Positions 1 to 5,337 are shown, counted from the first letter of the stretch. The stretch: DNA of 5,703 nucleotides from Methanosarcinales archaeon (GCA_030621945.1 JAUXGS010000073.1:1-5703), one strand, 5' to 3'. Numbers and translations: made by a program. Notes: a model not told the origin generated them from the letters alone.

Positions 1-136
1 CAATAAGTTCCCGGAAGATTGGTCGATCTCGAAATTAAAGGAATAACTGCAGATTAAGAGAAGATAGTAAAGTACTGGGAAGCGAAGTTAGATATTTAAC
101 CTGCATCGAAGAAGCGTTATAGTTGTCAGGCTTAAC
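1..136. other. Left-edge stretch with no clear gene; possible 14-residue C-terminal tail
   Basis: One plus-strand frame stays open from base 2 to a TAA at 44-46 and reads NKFPEDWSISKLKE. It could be the last residues of a gene entering from the left, but 14 residues are too few to identify a family, and the other frames close equally soon. Bases 47-136 show no start codon with a useful frame, no tRNA and no convincing hairpin. A plus-strand gene ending here would converge on the minus-strand gene at 137-412. Confidence 0.2.
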
Positions 137-412
137 CTAAACCATCCTCCCCGGAAGATAAAAGAAAATAGCCGCCAGTATCATCAACACTATCGCTAAA
201 ATCATTACTACTTTCAACGCGCCAACGTCAGTGCCAAATATGAGGGGTATAGGCCCGATCATAATGACGCCACCGCCTCGCACGCCTGCTTCTGGCTTTT
301 CCATGCCGCCGCTTCCGGTCTTCCAGGACTGATATGCCATGCTGAATACCCCTGCGAGGATGACCAGCATTCCTATGAGCACAATCAAGAACCCAACGGT
401 AAGTAGTTTCAT
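137..412 (-). CDS. Small archaeal membrane protein of the DUF131 (TIGR00304) type
   Basis: A 91-residue protein with two hydrophobic helices, roughly residues 5-27 and 66-86. They flank a short loop that is basic/acidic (about 28-46) and then glycine-rich. Residues 47-62 carry the run GGVIMIGPIPLIFGTD, which I recognise as the signature of the archaeal DUF131/TIGR00304 small membrane family. Length fits that family. The function is unknown and there is no catalytic motif, so it is probably an integral cytoplasmic-membrane protein of two spans. The start is the ATG at 410-412. No Shine-Dalgarno is visible upstream, but an AT-rich TATA-like element lies about 24 bp away (431-440), so the mRNA may be leaderless. 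It is divergent from the SIS gene at 488. Family assignment is from memory of the motif. Confidence 0.85.
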   Translation of the reverse strand: MKLLTVGFLIVLIGMLVILAGVFSMAYQSWKTGSGGMEKPEAGVRGGGVIMIGPIPLIFGTDVGALKVVMILAIVLMILAAIFFYLPGRMV

Positions 413-430
413 TGGCTTTTATTTAGCTTC

Positions 431-440
431 TTATTATATC
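431..440. promoter_or_regulatory. Candidate TATA element between divergent genes
   Basis: The AT-rich string TTATTATATC (GATATAATAA on the minus strand) sits in the 75-bp divergent gap. On the minus strand its centre is about 24 bp from the ATG of the DUF131 gene, the archaeal TATA-to-start-site distance, consistent with a leaderless transcript. On the plus strand it could drive the SIS gene with a leader of about 25 nt. A second AT-rich string, TTTTAATTAA at 461-470, is an alternative but too close to the SIS start to leave room for its ribosome binding site. Confidence 0.4.
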
Positions 441-474
441 TTTTGTCATCACGCTTGTTATTTTAATTAAAAGC

Positions 475-480
475 GGAGGT
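475..480 (+). promoter_or_regulatory. Shine-Dalgarno site of the SIS-domain gene
   Basis: A canonical GGAGGT lies 7 nt before the ATG at 488-490 and fixes that start. It contrasts with the minus-strand genes and the regulator gene here, which lack a clear Shine-Dalgarno. Confidence 0.8.
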
Positions 481-487
481 TGGAAGA

Positions 488-1597
488 ATGGTGGAACTCT
501 GTAAATTCCCGTACATAAATGAGACGGCGGAGAATGTGCAAAGCATCAGCGAAGAAGAAGTCAGAAGCCTGCTCGATAATTTGAGGGACGCCGAGTGTCT
601 AATTCTCGCAGCAGAGGGGCGGTCTAAAGCCGCTCTTCACATAGGAATCGGGCAGATAAGAAGAGAAGTGAAATTAGTAGAAGACCTCGATTTCCCGGGG
701 CGGAACCTGCTGGAAGCGGTACCGGTACTCAAGAAGCAATACGATAAAATCGCCTTGGTTATCAATTCGAGCAGTGGAAACACCACCACGCCAAAAGAAA
801 CCGCAAAAGACCTGGCGGATTATATCAACAAGAGAGACAGTAATAAGCAGTTTTCCATAGATGTTGTCACTTCCAAACCCAGGTCTTCGATAGGAAAGAT
901 CGGTAAAAAATATGGAACGATGCTAACACTAAGCGGCCCTAAAAGTAAAGCCAAAACTATGGATTGGGTTCTCAAAAAAGGAATAATGAATGACGTCTAT
1001 GAGCTGGGGAGTATGGTGTTATTCCAAAAGATCAAAGAAGCGCTAAACGAAGGAAAAGACCATCTTTGGGTAATGGAAGAGATAAACAAGGAGATGGAAG
1101 CGGTGGGAAGAATGATTGATCAGTACGTTGATTCCGCGGTCTACCAGAGCGCAGTAGAAAAAATGAGCAGTCGAGGCCATGCTACACTTGGGGGACGGGG
1201 ACCAGGAAAGAGTGTAGCGGAGATGACGATAATCAGGTTACAGCATGTGAAAAGAGCGATTGGTGACCAGGCCTATTTATCGGGGGAATTAGCGCCCAGG
1301 CCACGACATGGAGACTGTCTTTTGCTGGTGTCATGGAGTGGTGAAAACAAGCCCCTTTTTGCGTGGCAAAAAGAATATGAGGCCTCGGAGGCTGATACTT
1401 TTTCGATCGTGGGAACTCACTCAACCCTTTCTGAAGCAACTGATAGCATCATCATGGAAAGCCCCGCCAACCAATTTTATCTCCGAGCGGCTTTTCTTCT
1501 CAGTCCTCTGCCACTATTGCTGGTAGCGAAACTGGAAAAAAATGGCTTTGGACTTCCGCCTGAGATCATGGATTGGTATCACAGCTCAACCGAATAA
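488..1597 (+). CDS. Tandem SIS (sugar isomerase) domain protein, substrate unknown
   Basis: A 369-residue soluble protein that appears to carry two SIS folds, which bind phosphosugars. In the first half, LILAAEGRSKAAL (38-50) resembles the GxGRS strand-turn of 6-phospho-3-hexuloisomerases, and NSSSGNTT (93-100) matches the phosphate-binding S-x-S-G-x-T loop. In the second half, GGRGPGKSVAEMTIIRLQHV (235-254) repeats the N-terminal motif and VSWSGENKP (281-289) repeats the phosphate loop, followed by a strand and helix around IVGTHSTLSEATD. Duplicated SIS domains occur in the isomerase half of glucosamine-6-phosphate synthase and in phosphoglucose isomerase. Here there is no N-terminal amidotransferase, and the length fits a two-domain isomerase or sugar-phosphate-binding protein. 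The start is supported by GGAGGT at 475-480. The gene stands alone on this strand and ends 14 bp from the converging FAD gene, so its neighbours do not indicate a substrate. Domain call is good; reaction unknown. Confidence 0.8.
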   Translation: MVELCKFPYINETAENVQSISEEEVRSLLDNLRDAECLILAAEGRSKAALHIGIGQIRREVKLVEDLDFPGRNLLEAVPVLKKQYDKIALVINSSSGNTTTPKETAKDLADYINKRDSNKQFSIDVVTSKPRSSIGKIGKKYGTMLTLSGPKSKAKTMDWVLKKGIMNDVYELGSMVLFQKIKEALNEGKDHLWVMEEINKEMEAVGRMIDQYVDSAVYQSAVEKMSSRGHATLGGRGPGKSVAEMTIIRLQHVKRAIGDQAYLSGELAPRPRHGDCLLLVSWSGENKPLFAWQKEYEASEADTFSIVGTHSTLSEATDSIIMESPANQFYLRAAFLLSPLPLLLVAKLEKNGFGLPPEIMDWYHSSTE

Positions 1598-1611
1598 GGC
1601 ATACACACAAT

Positions 1612-3036
1612 TCATCCGCACGTATTCATCACGCCTCTCGCCGCGAGTATGCCCGTAGCTGCTGCATTAACAATATCCCGGGATAACCCAGCACCGTCAC
1701 CAGCGGCAAAAAGATGCTTCACCGTTGTCTCCATATTCTTATTTACTTTTATCCGCATTGCATAGAATTTTATCTCCGGCGCATAGAGCAACGTTGAATC
1801 CGAAGCAACACCAGGTACAATCTCATTCAGTTTCTCTAACCCTTCTATAATGTCCATCGTGATCCGATGCGGCAGTGCCATAGAAATATCGCCAGGCGTA
1901 ACATCAGACAGCGTATTTCGCACCAAATTACGCTCTATCCGCGCCCATGTTGACCTTCGCCCCCGCCTCAGATCGCCCATTCGCTGCACTATCGGCTTTC
2001 CTCCACCTATTGTGGTCGCCAACTTGGCTATTGACCGGCCATATTTAGTGGTATTTTCAACCGGTTTTGTCAGCCCCACCCGCACGAGGAACGCGAAATT
2101 AGTGTTTTCTGACTTTTTCATCTTCAGCGAATGCCCATTTACACCTATAAAATCAGTATAATCTTCCTTAACGACAAAACCGCGCTCGTTAGTACAGAAT
2201 GTCCTTGTAAAATCGTCATAGCGCTTTGTTCGTATATGAAACTTCGGGTCGCGGTTTATTCTTGTCACAGGATTCATGGTTATCGCAGGCACCTCTACCC
2301 GTACGCCAACGTCTATATCTTCATGTTCCGCTTTTATCCCCTGCTTTTTTATTAGACCCTCGACCCATGTTGCACCTATTCTTCCCGGCGCTAATAGGAC
2401 GCATCCGCCCTTTATTGTATCTCCAGTATCTGTTATCACGCCCCGGCATGCCTTTATTCCTTTCTTCCCTTCTTTTTCCTCTTCTATAAGAAGGTCAACA
2501 ACACTCGTATTGAGCATGAATTCAATGCTGTGCTCCACCAAATCATCCTTAAACGCCTTTATCACTGCTTTTGTTTTATCTGACCCGATGTGTCTTTGAT
2601 TGATTTCTATAAAACTCGCACCAACCGAAGCTGCTCGCCTCTTCAACTTCTCTATATCCTCCTCAGAACCATTATACAGCTTGTCAGGCATACCATACTC
2701 AAGAAACACACTGTCCACTTCCTTCACGAGCTGCCATGCCGTTTCGTGGTCGCAGAATTCGGTAAGGTCACCACCTATATCAGGTCTAAGATTGAGCGTG
2801 CCATCGGAAAATGTCCCGGCACCGCCCACGCCACACATTATATTGCATTCCTTACAGTGGTTACAATAACCAACCTCTTCTATATGGCAATGTCTCTCCT
2901 CTACGTCCTTGCCCTTCTCTATCACCAAAACTCTCTTCTTCTGGCCCTCGCGTCCTGCAAATTTTAATTCATTCGCAGCAAATAAGCCCGCAGGGCCTGC
3001 CCCTACTATAATGACATCGTAATAATTCTTTTTCAT
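1612..3036 (-). CDS. FAD-dependent oxidoreductase of the uncharacterised COG2509 type
   Basis: Reading from the ATG at 3034-3036 gives 474 residues. A Rossmann FAD-binding site opens the protein: DVIIVGAGPAG (7-17) with the GxGxxG glycines, then the ribose-binding acid in VLVIEKG (E40). A cysteine cluster follows (C50, C58, C61, C64, C68), running directly into GVGGAGTFSDG, which I recognise from the COG2509 FAD-dependent dehydrogenases. The C-terminal flavin motif is LFAAGDGAGLSRDIVNAAAT, with about 20 residues after it, so the protein looks complete. The partner and substrate of this family are unknown. The cysteines could hold a metal or Fe-S centre (inference). A TTG at 3049-3051 would add five residues, but it abuts the tRNA 3' end and is the weaker start. 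The gene lies 15 nt downstream of tRNA-Lys on the same strand and probably shares its transcript. Confidence 0.85.
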   Translation of the reverse strand: MKKNYYDVIIVGAGPAGLFAANELKFAGREGQKKRVLVIEKGKDVEERHCHIEEVGYCNHCKECNIMCGVGGAGTFSDGTLNLRPDIGGDLTEFCDHETAWQLVKEVDSVFLEYGMPDKLYNGSEEDIEKLKRRAASVGASFIEINQRHIGSDKTKAVIKAFKDDLVEHSIEFMLNTSVVDLLIEEEKEGKKGIKACRGVITDTGDTIKGGCVLLAPGRIGATWVEGLIKKQGIKAEHEDIDVGVRVEVPAITMNPVTRINRDPKFHIRTKRYDDFTRTFCTNERGFVVKEDYTDFIGVNGHSLKMKKSENTNFAFLVRVGLTKPVENTTKYGRSIAKLATTIGGGKPIVQRMGDLRRGRRSTWARIERNLVRNTLSDVTPGDISMALPHRITMDIIEGLEKLNEIVPGVASDSTLLYAPEIKFYAMRIKVNKNMETTVKHLFAAGDGAGLSRDIVNAAATGILAARGVMNTCG

Positions 3037-3051
3037 CGTTCCGCTGATCAA

Positions 3052-3125
3052 CGAGCCGGGAGGGATTTGAACCCCCGACGGGCAGGTTAAGAGCCTGCTG
3101 CTCTACCTTTCTGAGCTACCGGCCC
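3052..3125 (-). tRNA. tRNA-Lys (anticodon CUU)
   Basis: Read on the minus strand, a 7-bp acceptor stem (GGGCCGG with CCGGCTC, one G-U pair) encloses a D-stem GCTC/GAGC, an anticodon stem GCAGG/CCTGC with loop CTCTTAA, a T-arm with the GGTTCAAATCC consensus, and discriminator G. The anticodon at loop positions 34-36 is CUU, reading AAG lysine codons. There is no intron and no encoded CCA; the base after the discriminator is T. The FAD gene starts 15 nt after the tRNA 3' end. Confidence 0.95.
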
Positions 3126-3154
3126 AACATTACTTTACTTACGCACAGCGGTAC

Positions 3155-3164
3155 TTAAAATTTA
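3155..3164 (-). promoter_or_regulatory. Candidate TATA box for tRNA-Lys and the following gene
   Basis: The minus-strand string TAAATTTTAA is centred about 35 bp upstream of the mature tRNA-Lys 5' end, which allows a transcript start about 8-10 nt before the tRNA. A second AT-rich string, CATTATATGC (3168-3177), lies just upstream. No other promoter-like sequence fits between the tRNA and the FAD gene. Confidence 0.4.
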
Positions 3165-3203
3165 GTGCATATAATGTTGTTGTATCTTTATTTAGCGGAC
3201 AGT

Positions 3204-3208
3204 AAAAA
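3204..3208 (-). terminator. Possible T-run terminator after the EndoQ gene
   Basis: On the minus strand the sequence after the EndoQ stop runs CCTCCTTTTTACTG, putting five T residues about 17 nt past the stop codon. Short U-runs without a strong hairpin are the usual archaeal terminators. It falls between EndoQ and the tRNA-Lys promoter, where a terminator is expected. Confidence 0.4.
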
Positions 3209-3224
3209 GGAGGAATAAGAACAA

Positions 3225-4520
3225 TCAAAAATCAAGCAAAGAACGTTGCTTCTTTTTTCCTCTTTCTGGCTCTTGCCCTACCTCCAATTCTTTCACTCCC
3301 CTATTTCCATCTGTTTTCAGCTCGATTACTCCGTACTTACCCCCACCACCAGGTAGTATCCGTATTTCCCCCGCCCTAAATGCACTTATTGCCTCTCCCA
3401 CATGCTTAAGGGCATCCAAATTGAAATCAGAATCGAAATGAGTCCCTAAAATAGAGTCAATCGGAGCGTCAATCAAAACAGTAACTTCGTCGTCAAATTC
3501 GGCTAAGAGCGCTTCCCAGATCTTCTGTACCGCTTTCGAACTCGGCGATCTATGCAATGCTAACCCTGTTACCTCAGCCAACGGTATCAAATGAAGATAA
3601 GGCGGGCGATGCTCTGGATGTGTACCATCGCAATCCGCAAGCTCATTTACCCGGTCTCGCACGCCTTTCTTTATCAGACCGCCGCATTCACATCTCCATC
3701 TTCTTGTAATCGCCTCGGTGAGCGAATAATGCGTATAACACCTGATACACGCACTTTCATTATACTTCCCCTCCTGTGGCGGGAATCCAACATTAAGCAC
3801 GGGCTTCCTCCCTCTTTCTCGCTTTATAGCCGCTTTCAACTCTTCAAAGCTCATGTCCTCCACGTGAAACCTATTAAACTCCCGCGCCAGCCGAATAGGG
3901 TAGGGCGAATGCGCATCCGAGTTAGTCAAAAACGTAAGATCGTGCAATTCTCCTATCCGGTCTGCATACGATGAATCCGCACTCAACCCTAACTCCACAA
4001 AGGATATATACTCCGCCATATCCCCGTAGCACGCCTTCAGCGAATCATGATATGCGTACAAAGCAGTCCAGGGCGTGAACGCATGACAGGGACCTATAAG
4101 CGCTTCTGCATCCTTTGCATATTCCGCTATTTCCGCTCCACTCAGTCTCAGCGAAGGTCTGCCATCAGAATCGATATCCTTTGAGTACTTTCTAAAAGAC
4201 TCGTATAATTCTTCTGCTTTCGAGATCGAAGGCACGATGAGCAGATGGTGCACCCGCTTCTTATCCTCAACTTCTACGGTAAGCACAAAATTTGTGTTTG
4301 TATGTGTTGTGCCTTCGTCTTCAGGTTTAAAATAAAAAATGCCATTTCTCTCTTCCAGCTCCCTTATCCCCTGTAGCCATCTCGGATGTAAACAATCCCC
4401 CGTGCCAAGGAGCCGTATCCCTTTCCTCAACGCTTCTGTAGCCAGCGTAGGTAAATCCATACGGGGAGAAGTCGCCGCGGAATAATGCGAATGAATGTGC
4501 AAATCAGCGTTAATTATCAT
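3225..4520 (-). CDS. Endonuclease Q (EndoQ), PHP-family repair nuclease for deaminated DNA
   Basis: A 431-residue protein matching the TIGR00375/EndoQ family along its length. EndoQ cuts DNA 5' of uracil, hypoxanthine, xanthine or abasic sites, starting a repair route separate from glycosylases. The N-terminal PHP domain shows its metal ligands: D6, H8, H10 in ADLHIHSHYS, D42 in GTGD, E83 in VEVEDKKRVHHL with H91/H92, H146 in GPCHAFTPW, and D202/H204 in NSDAHS. Four cysteines (C258, C261, C277, C279) form a zinc-finger-like module, followed by GGLIKKGVRDRV. PGGGGKYG (390-397) is a conserved late motif. The chain ends in QRSLLDF (425-431), a PCNA-interacting (PIP-box) motif of the Q-x-x-L-x-x-F type; EndoQ-PCNA interaction is known from Thermococcales. 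The ATG at 4518-4520 lies 11 nt after initiator tRNA-Met with no Shine-Dalgarno, so the mRNA probably arises by tRNA processing. All catalytic motifs look intact. Confidence 0.93.
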   Translation of the reverse strand: MIINADLHIHSHYSAATSPRMDLPTLATEALRKGIRLLGTGDCLHPRWLQGIRELEERNGIFYFKPEDEGTTHTNTNFVLTVEVEDKKRVHHLLIVPSISKAEELYESFRKYSKDIDSDGRPSLRLSGAEIAEYAKDAEALIGPCHAFTPWTALYAYHDSLKACYGDMAEYISFVELGLSADSSYADRIGELHDLTFLTNSDAHSPYPIRLAREFNRFHVEDMSFEELKAAIKRERGRKPVLNVGFPPQEGKYNESACIRCYTHYSLTEAITRRWRCECGGLIKKGVRDRVNELADCDGTHPEHRPPYLHLIPLAEVTGLALHRSPSSKAVQKIWEALLAEFDDEVTVLIDAPIDSILGTHFDSDFNLDALKHVGEAISAFRAGEIRILPGGGGKYGVIELKTDGNRGVKELEVGQEPERGKKKQRSLLDF

Positions 4521-4531
4521 GTTTCAATCAA

Positions 4532-4606
4532 TAGCGGGGGATGGATTCGAACCACCGATCTCCGGGTTATGAGCCCGACGGGATCTCCTAACTACCCTAC
4601 CCCGCT
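4532..4606 (-). tRNA. Initiator tRNA-Met (anticodon CAU)
   Basis: Minus-strand cloverleaf of 75 nt. The acceptor stem AGCGGGG pairs with CCCCGCT, giving the A1-U72 pair typical of archaeal and eukaryotic initiators, with discriminator A. The anticodon stem TCGGG/CCCGG surrounds loop CTCATAA; the three consecutive G-C pairs beside the loop (GGG/CCC) are the initiator hallmark and argue against elongator Met or a CAU isoleucine tRNA. The T-arm has the GGTTCGAATCC consensus. There is no intron and no encoded CCA. It lies 11 nt upstream of EndoQ on the same strand. Confidence 0.95.
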
Positions 4607-4644
4607 ATCCTAAACATTCGTATGTATATATCAAAGAAGAACTC

Positions 4645-4655
4645 CTATAAAAATA
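4645..4655 (-). promoter_or_regulatory. Candidate TATA box for initiator tRNA-Met and EndoQ
   Basis: Minus-strand TATTTTTATAG is centred about 44 bp upstream of the mature tRNA, giving a 5' leader of about 18 nt for RNase P removal. A TATATATAC string at 4623-4631 is closer, but it would put the start site inside the tRNA, so I prefer the distal element. Confidence 0.35.
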
Positions 4656-4673
4656 CGTTTTAAATTTGCATTT

Positions 4674-4689
4674 TGCGTAGTATAACGCA
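4674..4689. promoter_or_regulatory. Palindrome TGCGT-N6-ACGCA, possible regulator binding site
   Basis: A 16-bp inverted repeat with 5-bp arms lies between the divergent promoters of initiator tRNA-Met and the winged-helix regulator gene, about 26 bp upstream of the regulator's TATA box. Its right half contains GTATAACGC (4680-4688), close to GTATAACCGC in the palindrome before the gene at 5375. Arms this short can occur by chance; the position and the shared core are the reasons for listing it. Confidence 0.3.
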
Positions 4690-4714
4690 GGAATATTGCC
4701 TGACCTAAGCAAGG

Positions 4715-4724
4715 TTTTTATATA
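4715..4724 (+). promoter_or_regulatory. TATA box of the winged-helix regulator gene
   Basis: TTTTTATATA, preceded by the purine-rich AAGCAAGG suitable for a BRE, is centred about 25-26 bp upstream of the ATG at 4745. That spacing puts transcription start at or within a base or two of the start codon, so the mRNA is predicted to be leaderless. The absence of a Shine-Dalgarno before the ATG agrees. Confidence 0.65.
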
Positions 4725-4744
4725 CGAAGTTCAAATAAGGATAC

Positions 4745-5038
4745 ATGATGAAGATGGAAGATGAGTTAGTGAAGGATGCGCATGTGCTCTTACATCCTAT
4801 AAGGTTTAGGATTATAGAGCTGCTTGTAGAGAACCCGTTGCACATAAATGGGATAAGCAAAGAGATGGGCGAAGAAAGGCGACTTGTATCGTACCATCTG
4901 CTAACGCTGGAAGAGTATGGATTCGTGAACAGTAAGTACGAGATATCCGAAAGCCCGAAGTCGAAGGGAAAAGCGATACGGAAATACTGGGTGACCGACA
5001 AAGTGAAGGATGTGATTTCAGAGCTTAAAAAGATTTAA
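4745..5038 (+). CDS. ArsR-like winged helix-turn-helix transcriptional regulator
   Basis: A 97-residue single-domain DNA-binding protein. After a short helix (5-16), LLHPIRFRIIELLVEN (15-30) is the typical opening helix of ArsR-type regulators. Residues 33-54 form the helix-turn-helix, with VSYHLLTLEEYGFV (48-61) as recognition helix and lead-in to the wing. The wing covers about 62-83 (KYEISESPKSKGKAIRKYW), and a final helix (86-96) probably dimerises. There are no cysteines and no CxC metal site, so a thiol-based arsenic or cadmium sensor is unlikely; the signal is unknown. The start is ATG 4745 (a second ATG follows at 4748); a TATA box about 25 bp upstream predicts a leaderless mRNA. It stands alone, divergent from initiator tRNA-Met. 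It could act on the palindromes at 4674-4689 and 5338-5359 (inference). Confidence 0.85.
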   Translation: MMKMEDELVKDAHVLLHPIRFRIIELLVENPLHINGISKEMGEERRLVSYHLLTLEEYGFVNSKYEISESPKSKGKAIRKYWVTDKVKDVISELKKI

Positions 5039-5043
5039 TTACT

Positions 5044-5071
5044 GTCAGGGAGGAAATATTTTCCTCCTGAC
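5044..5071 (+). terminator. Hairpin just after the regulator gene, probable terminator or 3' stability element
   Basis: Starting 5 nt past the regulator stop, GTCAGG-(G)-AGGAAA pairs with TTTCCTCCTGAC: 12 base pairs with one bulged G and a 3-nt TAT loop. It is followed by seven C residues (5071-5077, the first being part of the stem) rather than T, so it is not a bacterial-type intrinsic terminator by itself. A T-run at 5091-5095 after a small CCG/CGG stem could complete termination. The hairpin works on either strand because it has no wobble pairs. Confidence 0.5.
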
Positions 5072-5095
5072 CCCCCCTCCGCCAGCGGTATTTTT

Positions 5096-5166
5096 GGCAT
5101 GAACCTCTCAAAATCATAGAATACGTCTGAAAAGATGAATTTCTATGCGAGGGGAAAATTCGTGCC
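5096..5166 (+). ncRNA. 71-nt rod-like inverted repeat with GAAA tetraloop, unidentified structured RNA or element end
   Basis: Four helices stack in one rod. GGCATGAA (5096-5103) pairs with TTCGTGCC (5159-5166), CCTCTC (5104-5109) with GAGGGG (5149-5154), CATAGAA (5115-5121) with TTCTATG (5141-5147), and CGTCT (5124-5128) with AGATG (5133-5137) around a GAAA loop (5129-5132). That is 26 pairs interrupted by small internal loops. The three non-Watson-Crick pairs (5100/5162, 5106/5152, 5125/5136) are all G-U when read as plus-strand RNA and would be A-C mismatches on the other strand, so selection, if any, is on plus-strand RNA. A T-rich tract (5167-5183) follows. I do not recognise the family. 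It could be a small RNA, a leader structure, or the end of a decayed mobile element. No promoter is evident directly before it, so it may be read through from the regulator gene. Confidence 0.45.
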
Positions 5167-5305
5167 TTTTAACTTTATTTTTAATTACCTATTACCGCTA
5201 TTACTACTATTTGAAAGGTTAGGCATCAATGGAATTTGGGATAAACAAACAAGAGCTAAATACATAATATTCTCTTTACTCATGCTTTCCTTATCTTCAA
5301 TGTGA
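5135..5305 (+). pseudogene. 56-codon hydrophobic reading frame, possible transposase N-terminal remnant
   Basis: From the ATG at 5135-5137 to TGA at 5303-5305 the frame encodes 56 residues. After a basic start (MNFYARGKF) it runs through FNYLLPLLLLFERLGINGIW (residues 16-35), then DKQTRAKY and a second hydrophobic run, IIFSLLMLSLSSM. The pattern of a hydrophobic LLPLL-x-LFE-x-LG helix followed by a K-Y-I-hydrophobic helix resembles the N-terminal segment of some IS4-type transposases. That is an impression from sequence feel only, and there is no DDE motif or inverted-repeat partner downstream before the next gene at 5375. The start codon lies in the apical stem of the 5096-5166 hairpin and has only a weak GAAAAG before it. 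Alternatives are a small membrane peptide or a chance frame in AT-rich DNA. Confidence 0.25.
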
Positions 5306-5322
5306 TAGGGGATGTTTAACCG

Positions 5323-5331
5323 AAATTTTAT
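5323..5331 (+). promoter_or_regulatory. Candidate TATA box of the amidotransferase gene
   Basis: AATTTTATC is centred about 48 bp before the ATG at 5375, predicting a start site near 5353 and a leader of about 22 nt. The GGAAGG at 5363-5368 would serve as its ribosome binding site, 6 nt from the ATG. The 22-bp palindrome at 5338-5359 lies between this box and the predicted start site. Confidence 0.4.
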
Positions 5332-5337
5332 CGAAAT

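Noticed and set aside
1850..2967. Several plus-strand open frames of 74-125 codons opposite the FAD oxidoreductase
   Set aside because: They overlap one another, have low-complexity Ser/Pro/Arg-rich translations with no recognisable motif, and lie antisense to a complete gene with conserved motifs along its length.
3037..3051. TTG codon at 3049-3051 as an earlier start for the FAD oxidoreductase
   Set aside because: It touches the tRNA-Lys 3' end and adds only five residues (MISGT) before MKKNYYDV. The ATG at 3034-3036 gives the expected short lead into the Rossmann strand.
3201..3217. Plus-strand AAAAAGGAGGAATAAG as a Shine-Dalgarno for a plus-strand gene
   Set aside because: No start codon with a meaningful frame follows; on the minus strand the same bases are a plausible T-run terminator after EndoQ.
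3591..3974. 127-codon plus-strand frame opposite EndoQ
   Set aside because: Antisense to well-conserved EndoQ motifs, without ribosome binding site or family resemblance.
4532..4606. Elongator tRNA-Met or CAU-anticodon isoleucine tRNA
   Set aside because: The A1-U72 pair and three G-C pairs next to the anticodon loop are initiator features.
4705..5001. 98-codon minus-strand frame opposite the winged-helix regulator
   Set aside because: The regulator on the plus strand has a clear HTH pattern and its own TATA box; the opposite frame is Ser-rich with no motif.
5096..5166. Group II intron domain V, because of the GAAA tetraloop hairpin
   Set aside because: The helix lengths, the missing AGC-type catalytic triad and the absence of a dinucleotide bulge in the right place do not fit domain V, and no reverse transcriptase or other intron domain is nearby.
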